NCBI RefSeq assembly: GCF_009688965.1 | Contig: NZ_AP021875.1 | Location: forward strand, 2,356,001-2,420,000 | Origin: Desulfosarcina widdelii | Lineage (GTDB): Bacteria; Desulfobacterota; Desulfobacteria; Desulfobacterales; Desulfosarcinaceae | Direction of reading: 5' to 3' | Length of the DNA stretch: 64,000 nt | Part shown: piece after piece, positions 1-8,775 of the stretch | Numbering within the stretch: position 1 is the stretch's first letter | Layout: every line of letters begins with the position of its first letter | The notes under the pieces: generated by a model | The model's database searches: none | What the model was told of the DNA's origin: nothing | What the model saw: the letters and a program-made list of their open reading frames with translations, nothing else | Position numbers and translations under genes: made by a program

Positions 1-1766
1 TCGACGCCGACGCTTGCAATGCCTTCGAGCATCGCTTCGAGCGAGGCGGCCGGGCACACGGAGAGAAACGCCTCCACGCCCCGGAGAAAGTCGAGATTAT
101 CGTAAACCAGGTCGACGGTCTCCGGCGTGGGAAAGCCGTCGAAGAATTCGAGGGTGCCGATGCGGGTCTCGACGCGGTCGGGGGTGGTGATCGACACGGG
201 GATGTCGGTGGCCATTTTGGGCCTGGCACCTGCCGCGGCCACGGCCGGGATATCCTCGAGGCGCTCGACCTCGCCGGGTCGCCACGTCTTGTCGAACCAC
301 GGTTCGAGGGGACCGTAGAGCCGCAGGATGACGCTCCAGCCCTTGCCCGGCACTGTCTGGATCCAGTTGCTCTCCTTCCCTTCGGGGGCCCTCGGTCCGA
401 AGTAGACGTCGGTGGAGCCGTCGGCATTCGCTACGACGCCGCGCTCGCTGTTGAGGCTGGGGAACGGCTGGTCGGTCTGCAGCATGGACCGGGTCTGGTT
501 GTCGTAGAGCACCAGCGACCAGAAATCCTTCACAGGTACGTTCTTTGGCATGCGGATCCGATAGGTGTAGCCGCCGTCCAAAGCCCGGCCCTCCGAGTCG
601 ACCGTGGCTCCTGCGTACTGCGATCCCACGCCGACCATCTTGGCGGCCATGGCCGGCGTAATGCCGGTAGCGTAGTAGAAGAAGAGTGTGCGTCCATCCA
701 GCAGGCGCACGCCATTGACCTCGAACTCGTGGCTGCCCCCGATGAAGCCGGTCTTCCAGGCGCTGTCCTTGTAGTAGAAGGACTCGGGATCGCGGGTTTT
801 GAAAACAATAGCGCGGGCCGTCGCGTTGCCCACGGCGGCCGCATCCGTGAGAATGTCGGTCATGCGGGCATCCGGCGCAAAGGGTTTGCCCTTCTCAATG
901 CCGACGGCGGCCAGCAGGCCGAGGAATTCGGGATCGAGGTCACTGACAGATTCTTCCTGGAGGACGGCATGGACTTCCTTGAAAAATGTTATGTCGTTGG
1001 CATGGACGGTGTTGAATGAGCGGCCCGACAGGTTGACGAATTCCGTCGCCGGGGGAGTTTCCCGGCTCGCCAGTGGATAGATGCGGGTGTTCTTCTTCAG
1101 GTTCGCCACCGCCGGCCCTGGATCGCCGTCGACGAGGAAGCCGCGCCAGATGAGCCAGTTGCCGAAGGTCCGCGAGGTGAACGTGTGGTAGCCCTCGGGC
1201 ACGTCGCCGTCGTAGCCCGGCGGCAGGATCAGGAACTTTCCGCCCTGTCCCTTGTCCGGACCGGTGTTGCCCAGATCGGTCACATGACCGAACCAGAAGT
1301 CATCGAGGATGCCGAGGGTGTTCGGCGCGCTCTCCACCACCATCGGCCCGTCCTTCAGGTCGAGCCAGGTCACCGCGTAGACGCTCTCGGTGTTGGCCGT
1401 CAGGAACAGCGTTCGCGCATCCATCAAGGTTTCGAAGATACCAACCTTGCCGTTGACGCAGCCCATCTCACGCAGGCCCTCGCGCATCGCGTGGAGCGAG
1501 GCGATGGGCAGGCCGTCGAGAAACGCTCGCACGCCGCGCTGGAAATCGAGATGGTCGTAGACCTTGTTGACGGTCTCCGGGCTCGGATAGCCGTCGAAGA
1601 ACGAGAGGGACCCCAGGCGGGTCTCGACGTGGTCGGGGGTCAGGATGGATGCCGGGGTCGGTTGGTACTCGACTGGCGTCATTTTCGAGGACTTCGTCTT
1701 GGTGCAGCCAGCCAATGCCAACACTGCCAAAATGATAAGCAGCGTCATGAATCTAAAAATTTTCAC
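1..1766 (-). CDS. Lipoprotein with tandem DUF1254/DUF1214 modules (C-terminus beyond window)
   Basis: An open frame runs without a stop from a GTG at 1766 to the window edge, so about 588 codons are visible and the C-terminus is missing. GGAG lies six bases before the GTG; the ATG six codons later is less well placed. The N-terminus is a lipoprotein signal (hydrophobic stretch ending LALAGC), so the protein should be lipid-anchored outside the inner membrane. The body reads as DUF1254 (start near residue 40, motifs ETRLGSLSFFDGYPSPETV and RGVRAFLDGLPIASL) followed by DUF1214. Near 160-1 a second DUF1254 begins with almost the same motifs (ETRIGTLEFFDGFPTPETV, RGVEAFLS). Biochemical function of this family is not established. 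It is 23 bp downstream of the phosphatase gene and probably cotranscribed with it. Confidence 0.85.
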   Translation of the reverse strand, partial: MKIFRFMTLLIILAVLALAGCTKTKSSKMTPVEYQPTPASILTPDHVETRLGSLSFFDGYPSPETVNKVYDHLDFQRGVRAFLDGLPIASLHAMREGLREMGCVNGKVGIFETLMDARTLFLTANTESVYAVTWLDLKDGPMVVESAPNTLGILDDFWFGHVTDLGNTGPDKGQGGKFLILPPGYDGDVPEGYHTFTSRTFGNWLIWRGFLVDGDPGPAVANLKKNTRIYPLASRETPPATEFVNLSGRSFNTVHANDITFFKEVHAVLQEESVSDLDPEFLGLLAAVGIEKGKPFAPDARMTDILTDAAAVGNATARAIVFKTRDPESFYYKDSAWKTGFIGGSHEFEVNGVRLLDGRTLFFYYATGITPAMAAKMVGVGSQYAGATVDSEGRALDGGYTYRIRMPKNVPVKDFWSLVLYDNQTRSMLQTDQPFPSLNSERGVVANADGSTDVYFGPRAPEGKESNWIQTVPGKGWSVILRLYGPLEPWFDKTWRPGEVERLEDIPAVAAAGARPKMATDIPVSITTPDRVETRIGTLEFFDGFPTPETVDLVYDNLDFLRGVEAFLSVCPAASLEAMLEGIASVGV

Positions 1767-1789
1767 GTTTCACTCCTTTATTAAATTGG

Positions 1790-3508
1790 TCATTGACTTA
1801 GTACTTCGATGAGCGGCGCTCCGGTAGCGCCGGAAGGCGCTTTTATCCTCAGGTACTTTGAAAGCGTCAATGCAATGTCAACGGTCTGCACCTCTCTGAA
1901 AACGGTTCTGGCCGTCAGGCCGTTGCCGGAAAAAATGATCGGGACAAAGGTGTCATACCGCCACGGCGAGCCATGGGTGCTGGCCACCGTCAACCCTTCG
2001 AACTCGGCGACGAACCATTGGGGTTCCAGAACCAGGTAGATGTCGCCTGAGCGTTTCGGGTTGAAGTTGCGAAGGATCTGCCGGTACAAGCGGGTATCCG
2101 GCATCTTCCCCTCGATCAGGTCGATGCTCGGCACCGCATAAGCCACACCGTCGAACGTTGTAAGCTCCGCTGCGATGGTTCGGGACACCTCGTCCACATC
2201 CAGCTTATGTTTCCGAAGGACATCGTGATCCAGATACAGGTACGGATGCTCAAAACCCGAGACCAGTTCCTCGGCGATGCCATACTTGGCTTTGATGGTT
2301 TCGATGGCCTTTTCCTTGTCCAGCTTGTCGGCTTCGAAGATCCGAGCATTAATGCCGAACTCGTTGAGCTGGGCCGGGGCCTCGGCCGCGCCGTGATCAG
2401 CGGAGAGCACGATGAGGGTGTTGTCGAGGCCGATCTGTTGGTCGACAAAGGCCAACAGTTCGGACAGGGTTTTATCGAGGCGCAGCAGGTTGTCTTCGCT
2501 TTCCAGGCTGCCGGGGCCGAAGATGTGCCCGATGTAATCCGTGGAGGAAAAACTGATGGAGAGGTAATCGGGAATCTCGTCCTGGCCCAGTTCTTCTCCG
2601 ACCATCAGGGCCTTCGCGAATTCCAGGGTAAGTTCATCCCCCGCCGGGCTGACTGTCAGCAGCGAAGTAAACAGCTTGCCGTCGGCCTTGCCGAAGGGAT
2701 GCGGGAACACAACCCCATAACCGGGAAGATTGGTTTCCCAGGGCATGTCATCGAATTTGCCATACGTGTATGTGGATCTGTCATGAATCAGATCCCAGTT
2801 CGTATCGGCATAGGCCAGCGCAAGCTTTTTCCGGTTCCACGCCTTTACCCACCCGGGGTAGGCATCGTAATAGTACGTGCTGGTCACGAACTCCCCTTTG
2901 GCCTTGGAAAACCAGAAGGCTTTGCCGGCGTGGCCGGCCATGGGTACCGCCCCCCGGTCCTTGACCGAAACGCCGAAGATCTTTGCCTTGCCGTGGGTGC
3001 GCAACGCCAGTTCGTCACTGAAGGTGGTGGTCAGGATTGCTGCTGGGGATCGGCCGTCGGTGCCCGCCACCTTCTGGGTGGGATCCATCTCGTTGTCCTT
3101 GTCCACGCCGCCGCCCTCGCCGATGAGTGCATAGCGGTCGTCTTCTATGTTGTAGACCGCCCGTCCGAGTTCCTTGTCGAACCAGATGTTGGCGATCATG
3201 CCGTGGTCGGCCGGATCCGCTCCGGTGGCCAGCGTCGCATGCCCCACCACAGTTTCGGTATTGGCATGGCGGTGATGGGCGTTTTCATATACGACGCCGT
3301 TCTCGTAGAGGTATTTGAAGCCGCCTTCTCCCAAACGGTCGTAAACCGATGTGGGCATGTCGCCCCTCAACTGATCGACTGTGATCTGAAGAATCAGTTT
3401 TGGCGATCTTGTTGGATTGACCCGACTATGGGTGGTTGCCGCTGCCAGTAAAAAGGGGGCGAAGCTCACGACAAATAGTAACAGTGCCTTTCCCGGTCTG
3501 GGCGCCAT
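1790..3508 (-). CDS. PafA-type alkaline phosphatase (phosphate monoesterase), exported
   Basis: The 572-residue protein has a signal peptide (about residues 1-25) and the alkaline phosphatase superfamily fold. Visible active-site elements follow PafA: metal ligand D45 in ITVDQLRGD, nucleophile T86 in NTETVVGHATLATG, N107, and the K183-D-R185 pair in SVKDRGA that marks the phosphate-monoesterase branch. Later come the S-T-D-Y-I-G-H, S-A-D-H-G and S-T-H-G-S metal motifs. All catalytic positions appear intact. The start was chosen at 3508 because AAGGAGG lies five bases upstream; an in-frame start 23 codons earlier has no ribosome site. Expected role: periplasmic release of phosphate from organic esters. 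A TTGACA lies at 3689-3694 upstream, without a convincing -10. Confidence 0.88.
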   Translation of the reverse strand: MAPRPGKALLLFVVSFAPFLLAAATTHSRVNPTRSPKLILQITVDQLRGDMPTSVYDRLGEGGFKYLYENGVVYENAHHRHANTETVVGHATLATGADPADHGMIANIWFDKELGRAVYNIEDDRYALIGEGGGVDKDNEMDPTQKVAGTDGRSPAAILTTTFSDELALRTHGKAKIFGVSVKDRGAVPMAGHAGKAFWFSKAKGEFVTSTYYYDAYPGWVKAWNRKKLALAYADTNWDLIHDRSTYTYGKFDDMPWETNLPGYGVVFPHPFGKADGKLFTSLLTVSPAGDELTLEFAKALMVGEELGQDEIPDYLSISFSSTDYIGHIFGPGSLESEDNLLRLDKTLSELLAFVDQQIGLDNTLIVLSADHGAAEAPAQLNEFGINARIFEADKLDKEKAIETIKAKYGIAEELVSGFEHPYLYLDHDVLRKHKLDVDEVSRTIAAELTTFDGVAYAVPSIDLIEGKMPDTRLYRQILRNFNPKRSGDIYLVLEPQWFVAEFEGLTVASTHGSPWRYDTFVPIIFSGNGLTARTVFREVQTVDIALTLSKYLRIKAPSGATGAPLIEVLSQ

Positions 3509-3739
3509 AGTGACCTCCTTGTCGTAAAAAATTTCAAATTTGACTTTTTCATGGGCTCGCAACCCAAAAAACTTCAAGAGCCTTCAAGGATCTCCCTTCG
3601 CAGCCGGAACATTCGAACGTCGTAATTTCAGCCGTTTATTACCGGCAGGTCGTTCATACTCTCAAGATCCTTTTAAACCTGCATACGTTGTCAATGCCTA
3701 TTATTAAATGAAGCAAAGCGGCCAAGCGTCTAATTCCGA

Positions 3740-3847
3740 TTAGCATCCATTTTTAACGGTTTCGGTCAACTGGTCTGCGGCAAATGCTTTGGTCGCAATC
3801 ATCATTGCTGCCGCCAATGTAATCCACATCCTCAACGTCTTGAACAT
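3740..3847 (-). pseudogene. Truncated cysteine-rich repeat (GLG1-like) secreted protein, probable relic
   Basis: A 35-codon frame has AAGGA seven bases before its ATG and encodes a signal peptide ending AFA-A, then ADQLTETVKNGC, then TAA. The mature part matches, from memory of the family, the opening of exported cysteine-rich repeat proteins (PF00839), which usually continue with a lysine and an acidic segment. Reading past the TAA in frame gives SELDAWPLCFI and another stop, so the stop sits where a lysine codon would be expected and similarity is soon lost. I infer a nonsense mutation followed by decay. The alternative is a real secreted peptide of about a dozen residues. Confidence 0.5.
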
Positions 3848-3893
3848 AACGATTTCCTTTTGGATTTTCTCTTTCCCTCTCGAATAAAGTGGG

Positions 3894-4163
3894 TTAAGCA
3901 TCACGGCGCCATGGTTGCATCGCGCCAATGCGCTCTTTGATCTCCTCTTCCAGACCTTGCTTCAGCTCCTCATATTCGCTGGAGCGTTCCAGGGCCTGAT
4001 CCTGTCCGGATTGCCTCCAATAGGCCAAGGCTTCCGTACATTTCTGGTAGTCATCGCAAAGGGTTTGAAAGGACTGGCTGCGCGTGTACATTCGGCGCAG
4101 ATTGTCCTTCTCGGAAGGGAATCGCTCTAAAATCAAAAACAGACCTGGATGGATTACAGACAT
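3894..4163 (-). CDS. Small conserved charged protein
   Basis: An 89-residue soluble protein, rich in Glu, Gln and Arg, without signal peptide or membrane segment. The segment SFQTLCDDYQKCTEALAYW and the following acidic helical stretch (YEELKQGLEEEI) resemble a small family of helical proteins that I recall as common in deltaproteobacteria and of unknown function. The heptad-like pattern suggests a short coiled coil. No good ribosome site is visible before the ATG. It lies 46 bp upstream of the cysteine-rich relic on the same strand and could have been transcribed with it. Function unknown. Confidence 0.6.
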   Translation of the reverse strand: MSVIHPGLFLILERFPSEKDNLRRMYTRSQSFQTLCDDYQKCTEALAYWRQSGQDQALERSSEYEELKQGLEEEIKERIGAMQPWRRDA

Positions 4164-4318
4164 AGATCACACCAATGGTTCAGTTATGGCATAGAAAGTT
4201 GATCCCGCTGGAAATCTGTGTAATAGTGAAATTCGTTTTTAAACACCTATTATAGGATAAGCTATACATAGTTTTCACCTTCCCCCGAACTTAAACTTAC
4301 AAAAAATGACTTAGAATC

Positions 4319-5932
4319 ATGAAAACGGAGAGATCGGTGAGCCCGTCGACGGTTTCGGTGGATGACTTTGGATTCTCGCCTTCGGCCATTTCCGGGCAGA
4401 CGAATCGTATTCTGGACTCACCCGAGTTCAAGGCCACGGATGCCCAACGCGCATTCCTGCAATACGTCGTCGAGAAAACACTGGCCGGGCATGCGGATGC
4501 AATCAAGGGATACACGGTCGCCACCGAGGTGTTCGGGCGGCATGAAGACTTCGACCAGGCCACCGATCCCATCGTGAGCATTCAGGCCAACAAGCTTCGC
4601 CGCGCCCTCGAACGCTATTACCTGGTGGCCGGGCAAAACGATCCCATCCGCATCGATATCCCCAAGGGTTCCTATGTGCCGACGTTTCAAGCCCTCGCCC
4701 CACTCAGCGTGGAAAAACCGCCACCCATAAGCCGAAAGATTGCCGCCATCCATGACAGCGGCTGGCCGACAATCCTGGTTCAGTCGTTCGAGAACCTGAC
4801 CGGCAACCGGGATCTGGAATATCTGGGGATCGGCCTCGCAACCGAAATCGCCCTGGAAATCACACGCTACCAGGAGATACGGGTGCTGCGGCAAAGACCG
4901 GATGGCAGGCAACGACGCGCCTCGGATATCGGCGTCCGATTCGTACTCTGCGGAAGTATAAAAACGGATGCGACCGGCCTGAAGGTGATCGTCAACCTGG
5001 TCGATGGGCCGACAGGGTTGCACATCTGGGTGGATTCCCATCGAACGGATCTCAATCCTGCCGAGTTGATTTCTTTCGAGGAGCGCATTGCCAGTACGGT
5101 TGTCAGCAAGATCACCTGTGAAGATGGAATCGTTGTAAAGACGCTGGCCCCTGAATCTAAGAAAATACCCCCAGAGGAACTGACAACCTACCAGGCCATG
5201 CTCCGCTTTTACCGGTATTTAATCGACTTTTCCCCGGAGAACTTCCTGAACACGTTTGCCGCACTCGAGCAGGCGTGCGCCAAAGAGCCGGAGTGCGGAC
5301 TGGCATGGAGCATGCTCGCCCGCCTCTATTCCCTCAATTACAGCCTTGAATTGTTCGACCTTGAAACCCCCATAGAAGAAGCCGCAGCCTTTGCCGAAAG
5401 ATCAGTAAAGCTCGATCCGGCCAACCAAAGGGTCAGAACGATCATGGCATTCATTCTGTTGTTTAAAAATGAACTGTCTGCCGGGCTGGCCGAGGTCGAC
5501 CACGCCCTGCGATTGAATCCGAATTCCTTGGTTTTCGGTGAAAATATCGGATATCTGATGACCCTTTTCGGCGATTGGCAAAGGGGACCGGCACTCATCA
5601 ACGATATCATCGAACAGAACCCGTACTACAACGTCAGCGCTCACTACGCCCTGTGGGTCGATTGGGTCCGACAGGAGAAATACGACCGGGCATACGAAGA
5701 GACCCTCTATTTCAGAAGACCGACGCTATTCTGGGACCCGCTGCTAAGGGCCGCAAATCTGGGTTTGCTGGGAAGAATCGAAGAGGGGGTGCAGGCGGGC
5801 AACAATCTGTTGCAATGCAAACCCGATTTTTCCAAACGCGGCCGCACGTTAATCAGGCATTATATCAAATTCGATGAGATCGTCGAAAGGGTGATCCTGG
5901 GATTGGGAAGGGTCGGCGTCGATGTCTCATAG
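4319..5932 (+). CDS. TolB-like domain and TPR protein with N-terminal adenylate-cyclase-associated domain
   Basis: A 537-residue protein with no signal peptide. Residues about 25-125 form a conserved charged domain (RILDSPEFKATDAQRAFLQ, DPIVSIQANKLRRALERYY, IDIPKGSYVPTF) found in front of TolB-like and TPR regions in many bacterial regulators. Residues about 150-260 (ILVQSFENLTG, LATEIALEITRY, LCGSIKTDATGLKVIVNLVD) match the TolB-like domain seen in class III cyclase-like proteins. The rest, about 290-530, reads as degenerate TPR helices (SVKLDPANQRVR, LRLNPNSLVFGE). There is no cyclase or kinase domain. It probably acts as a scaffold or regulator. The tautomerase gene follows after 18 bp, so the two likely form an operon. 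The start is uncertain because no ribosome site is seen. Confidence 0.7.
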   Translation: MKTERSVSPSTVSVDDFGFSPSAISGQTNRILDSPEFKATDAQRAFLQYVVEKTLAGHADAIKGYTVATEVFGRHEDFDQATDPIVSIQANKLRRALERYYLVAGQNDPIRIDIPKGSYVPTFQALAPLSVEKPPPISRKIAAIHDSGWPTILVQSFENLTGNRDLEYLGIGLATEIALEITRYQEIRVLRQRPDGRQRRASDIGVRFVLCGSIKTDATGLKVIVNLVDGPTGLHIWVDSHRTDLNPAELISFEERIASTVVSKITCEDGIVVKTLAPESKKIPPEELTTYQAMLRFYRYLIDFSPENFLNTFAALEQACAKEPECGLAWSMLARLYSLNYSLELFDLETPIEEAAAFAERSVKLDPANQRVRTIMAFILLFKNELSAGLAEVDHALRLNPNSLVFGENIGYLMTLFGDWQRGPALINDIIEQNPYYNVSAHYALWVDWVRQEKYDRAYEETLYFRRPTLFWDPLLRAANLGLLGRIEEGVQAGNNLLQCKPDFSKRGRTLIRHYIKFDEIVERVILGLGRVGVDVS

Positions 5933-5950
5933 AGGAAGAGGAATACCAAC

Positions 5951-6295
5951 ATGCCGTTTTTCAAGATAGAGACAAACCAGCAAGTAGACGATGCGACAAC
6001 CGGCGATCTTCTCAAAAAAGCCTCCGCAATGGTTTCACAGATGCTAGGCAAGCCGGAAAAATTCGTGATGGTTTCCATCGACACCGACAGACGGATGGTG
6101 TTTGGCGGAGATGGTGAACCGGCTGCATTCGTGCAATTGAAAAGCATCGGACTGCCGACGGACCGGTGCGCCGAGTTTTCCGGAAAAATCTGTCAGTTTC
6201 TCAACGACGAATTGGGAATTCAACCCGACAGGGTGTTTATCGATTTTAAGGATGCGGCGCGGAATCTGTTCGGATGGAACGGGAAGACGTTTTAG
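5951..6295 (+). CDS. MIF-family tautomerase (macrophage migration inhibitory factor-like)
   Basis: The 114-residue protein has the usual MIF length. Pro follows the initiator Met, which after Met removal becomes the catalytic N-terminal proline of phenylpyruvate and dopachrome tautomerases. The family signatures MVSIDTDRRMVFGG and the C-terminal FIDFKDAARNLFGWNGKTF are both clear. It should be a cytosolic trimer; the natural bacterial substrate is not known. AGAGGAAGAGGA precedes the start by a normal distance. It is the second gene of a pair with the TolB/TPR protein and converges on the barrel gene ending at 6374. Confidence 0.88.
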   Translation: MPFFKIETNQQVDDATTGDLLKKASAMVSQMLGKPEKFVMVSIDTDRRMVFGGDGEPAAFVQLKSIGLPTDRCAEFSGKICQFLNDELGIQPDRVFIDFKDAARNLFGWNGKTF

Positions 6296-6373
6296 GCCGA
6301 CGGTGAATATCGGAGATAAAGGCAAGCTAAATCCCATTAAAGGCCATCTCGGACCGCTCCAACCGTTAACGCA

Positions 6374-7606
6374 TTACCACGCTTGTCCCACGGTGATGTA
6401 CGTGTAGGTATCCTCCGGGCCGCGAGCGACATCCACGCCCAACCACAGGCCTTCATCGGGCATGAACAGATACCGGCCGCCGATGCCCCCGGAGACGATG
6501 TCGTCCTGGGTTTCGAAGGCCGCATCATCGCCGCAGACCCTGCCGATTCCGGCAAATCCCAGTACCGCCCATCGCGCCAGGATATCCCAGCGCAGTTCCA
6601 CCCCCGCCATGCCCACCCGTTTTCCCTGGTAGCGCAGCGCCGGGATACCCCGCATGGTCACCCACGGATAGGCATAAAACGGGGGTCGGCCATCCACCGC
6701 CGAGCCTTCCAAACGCAGTCCAAGCACGAGTTGCGGTAACAGTTGATGAAAGGATAGGATCTTGAGATTACCACTCCAGTAGTTGTAGTCGCCGCCAAAT
6801 GCTTCATCGTACCGCCAGGCTGTCAAGTCAAACAATTGTCCGCGGTTGGGCGTGAAGACATTGTCCCGTCCGTCAAAACTGAGCGCTGCAGCGATGCCGA
6901 CGTTTTCCGAAGAGATGTCCCCGATGGCAATTCCGGTATCCACGTCAGGGGTGAAATCGAACGTCGATTCGGTTTCCAGGTAAAGAAGTTTGCCGCCCAG
7001 AAAAAAACGGGTGTCTCCAAACCGGAATTTGAGGTCCTGCAAAATGCCAAAGCCTTTCAGGTCGAAATCCAGCGGCCGGTCAAGGATGTAGTACGTGGAT
7101 TTCACATCGGCATAGGTCGCTGCACCCGCATAGCGAATCGTGTCTTGGCGCCAGGATGACGAGTGCCCCACGGCGCCAAACCAGGTGTCATTATCCGTGT
7201 AGCCACCCGCCACACCGGTGATGTCCGGCGGGGCTTTCTGACCCTGCCTGCCGGAGGCAACCGATTGCGGCGTATGCATCGATGGCATCGCTTCTGTTTC
7301 GACGCCCTCTTTGTGGGGATGGATGTAGCAAAGCGCCATCCCGAGGCCGTATCCAAAGGCCGGTTCTGTCAGGAAGATCGGCAGCGGCAGCCATTTGCCG
7401 GACGAACGGGATTTGTCGCCGGCGTCTGGCGCCTTCGAACCTTGCGATTCGGTCTGCGACGATACCGGGAGGGTCTTCTCCGCACCCGATGGCGCAGCGT
7501 CCGCTGCCAAGGCCACTGTTCGAAGCAGTAAAAGCAGGCCAATCACCAGAAGCCGATACACCACCGTCTGGCGGTGCCATCGATGGTTGGTGTTTTTCCG
7601 ACGCAT
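6374..7606 (-). CDS. BamA/TamA-family outer-membrane surface antigen
   Basis: A 410-residue exported protein, counted from the ATG at 7606 with AGAGG eight bases upstream. A signal peptide ends near AALAADA. The rest is a predicted beta-barrel with Omp85-type features: alternating strands, TVMRGIPALRYQGKR-like segment with the R-G-[IY]-P element near residue 330, and a C-terminal aromatic (VGQAW) acting as an assembly signal. There are no obvious POTRA repeats, so it resembles short surface-antigen members rather than BamA itself. It is the last gene of the eleven-gene envelope run. The role is probably passage or insertion of an outer-membrane partner, but no substrate can be read from the sequence. 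Confidence 0.75.
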   Translation of the reverse strand: MRRKNTNHRWHRQTVVYRLLVIGLLLLLRTVALAADAAPSGAEKTLPVSSQTESQGSKAPDAGDKSRSSGKWLPLPIFLTEPAFGYGLGMALCYIHPHKEGVETEAMPSMHTPQSVASGRQGQKAPPDITGVAGGYTDNDTWFGAVGHSSSWRQDTIRYAGAATYADVKSTYYILDRPLDFDLKGFGILQDLKFRFGDTRFFLGGKLLYLETESTFDFTPDVDTGIAIGDISSENVGIAAALSFDGRDNVFTPNRGQLFDLTAWRYDEAFGGDYNYWSGNLKILSFHQLLPQLVLGLRLEGSAVDGRPPFYAYPWVTMRGIPALRYQGKRVGMAGVELRWDILARWAVLGFAGIGRVCGDDAAFETQDDIVSGGIGGRYLFMPDEGLWLGVDVARGPEDTYTYITVGQAW

Positions 7607-7677
7607 GGCAAGAACCTCTTTGTCTCGATGACCTCTATTTTTTTCAGTAGCTAACGACACCCATGCCATCCATTGCC

Positions 7678-8046
7678 TCATTTGGAAATAATGCCCATTG
7701 TCTCCCGATCAATCCAGCTGCCGTTTCTCAGGCGAACCGCGTTTAAAATCCCCTGACCCTTTTTGGTCTCACTTCCGCGATTGCACCGAAGTGTGTATTC
7801 GAACATATAGTAGGCTTCTGCCTGATGCTCAGGAACGAGATCGGCAATGCCGATGATGTTCAGCTTTGTGTTTTCCACCAGGCACGATCCGGGATCTGCG
7901 ATCACCTTTTTTTCCAGATACGCTTTAATCGTCGCTTCGTCCAGGCCCGCTGACTCCGCTGCAGGGGTTACCGTTGCCCACAATGCTGAAGCGAGCAGGA
8001 TTGCCAGCATACAGACAAAATAAAAACGAGTAGTTTTGACGTTCAT
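7678..8046 (-). CDS. Small exported protein, unknown
   Basis: A 122-residue protein with a signal peptide (hydrophobic segment up to about residue 29, TPAAE). The mature part has two cysteines (in PGSCLVEN and TLRCNRG) that could form a disulfide, and a conserved-looking core AEAYYMFEYTLRC. AGGAGG stands six bases before the ATG. It is 21 bp downstream of the SYLF gene. I do not recognise the family. The C-terminal stop lies 71 bp before the chosen start of the barrel gene, consistent with one transcript. Confidence 0.7.
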   Translation of the reverse strand: MNVKTTRFYFVCMLAILLASALWATVTPAAESAGLDEATIKAYLEKKVIADPGSCLVENTKLNIIGIADLVPEHQAEAYYMFEYTLRCNRGSETKKGQGILNAVRLRNGSWIDRETMGIISK

Positions 8047-8067
8047 TGCTGCACCTCCTGCACGGGG

Positions 8068-8646
8068 TCATTCTATGGGTTTGAAACTGAATTTCTGGCC
8101 GCCGACGGACGCTTCGTACATCAGCCCCCCTTTGGCATGAACGAATACAACCATACCCTTGTAGTAGCTGGTTTTGGCCTGGTTGCCGGTGGCTGGACCG
8201 GCGGTTGCACTGGCCGTGGCCCCCTCGGTGCCCGCTTTGGCCTGAACGCCGGCGGTAATAGCAACTGCGGACACGCCGGCGTCAAATTCGAATTCACCGC
8301 TGGTGAACTCATTGTAGGCGCGTTGATCCTCGAAGAAGATCACCTGGCTGAAAGCCTGCCCTCCAAATTGGAAGCCGATGGTGCCCTTGAACATTTTGAC
8401 GGTGCCGGTGGGCGCCTCCTGCACAAACACTTTCCCGGTGCCGTATGCCCCACCGATACCGATGCCGCCCTTGCCGATGGTGGGAAATACGGCATAACCG
8501 TAAGCGTTGTCGAAAAAGGGCCTGACTGCATCCGATTTCTTAAAAACGGCGATCGTGTCAGTGAACTCGTCAGCATGGACAAAATTGACACCCCATAGCA
8601 CAACCGCCAAAACAACAAGTAGCCCACTCCATCGATATGGCTTCAT
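8068..8646 (-). CDS. SYLF (YSC84-type) lipid-binding domain protein, exported
   Basis: A 192-residue protein: signal peptide to about residue 25 (NFVHA-DE), then a SYLF/YSC84 domain (PF04366) with the usual opening AYGYAVFPTIGKGGIGIGGAYG, the middle FGGQAFSQVIFFED and the C-terminal KGGLMYEASVGGQKF. The Ala/Thr-rich segment around residues 140-160 is a typical variable insertion. In eukaryotes SYLF binds phosphoinositides; the bacterial role is thought to be at membranes but is not defined. AAAGGAGG precedes the ATG. It follows the barrel gene at 8776 after a 129-bp gap that holds a stem-loop. Confidence 0.88.
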   Translation of the reverse strand: MKPYRWSGLLVVLAVVLWGVNFVHADEFTDTIAVFKKSDAVRPFFDNAYGYAVFPTIGKGGIGIGGAYGTGKVFVQEAPTGTVKMFKGTIGFQFGGQAFSQVIFFEDQRAYNEFTSGEFEFDAGVSAVAITAGVQAKAGTEGATASATAGPATGNQAKTSYYKGMVVFVHAKGGLMYEASVGGQKFSFKPIE

Positions 8647-8695
8647 ATCGGTTCCTCCTTTGTCTGTATTTGGGTTATCGTGGACGCATTTCGTT

Positions 8696-8733
8696 TTTCC
8701 GGCGATGCCACCATGCGGAAGGCATTCCGGAAA
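8696..8733 (-). other. Intercistronic stem-loop
   Basis: TTTCCGG (8696-8702) pairs with CCGGAAA (8727-8733), and inside it ATGCC (8705-8709) pairs with GGCAT (8721-8725). No T-run follows on the minus strand, so it is not a standard terminator. It lies between the barrel gene and the SYLF gene and may protect or process the message. Confidence 0.45.
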
Positions 8734-8775
8734 GGCTCTCCCGGGCCGGATTGTTTTCGCTGGAGAAGGGGAACG

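Noticed and set aside
2207..3451. Long open frame (414 codons) opposite the phosphatase gene
   Set aside because: It is antisense to a gene with full catalytic motifs, has no recognisable domain and reflects codon bias of a GC-rich gene.
4188..4205. TGGCATAGAAAGTTGA as sigma-54 promoter before the TolB/TPR gene
   Set aside because: GG and the following G-C element are not ten bases apart, and the -12 GC is missing.
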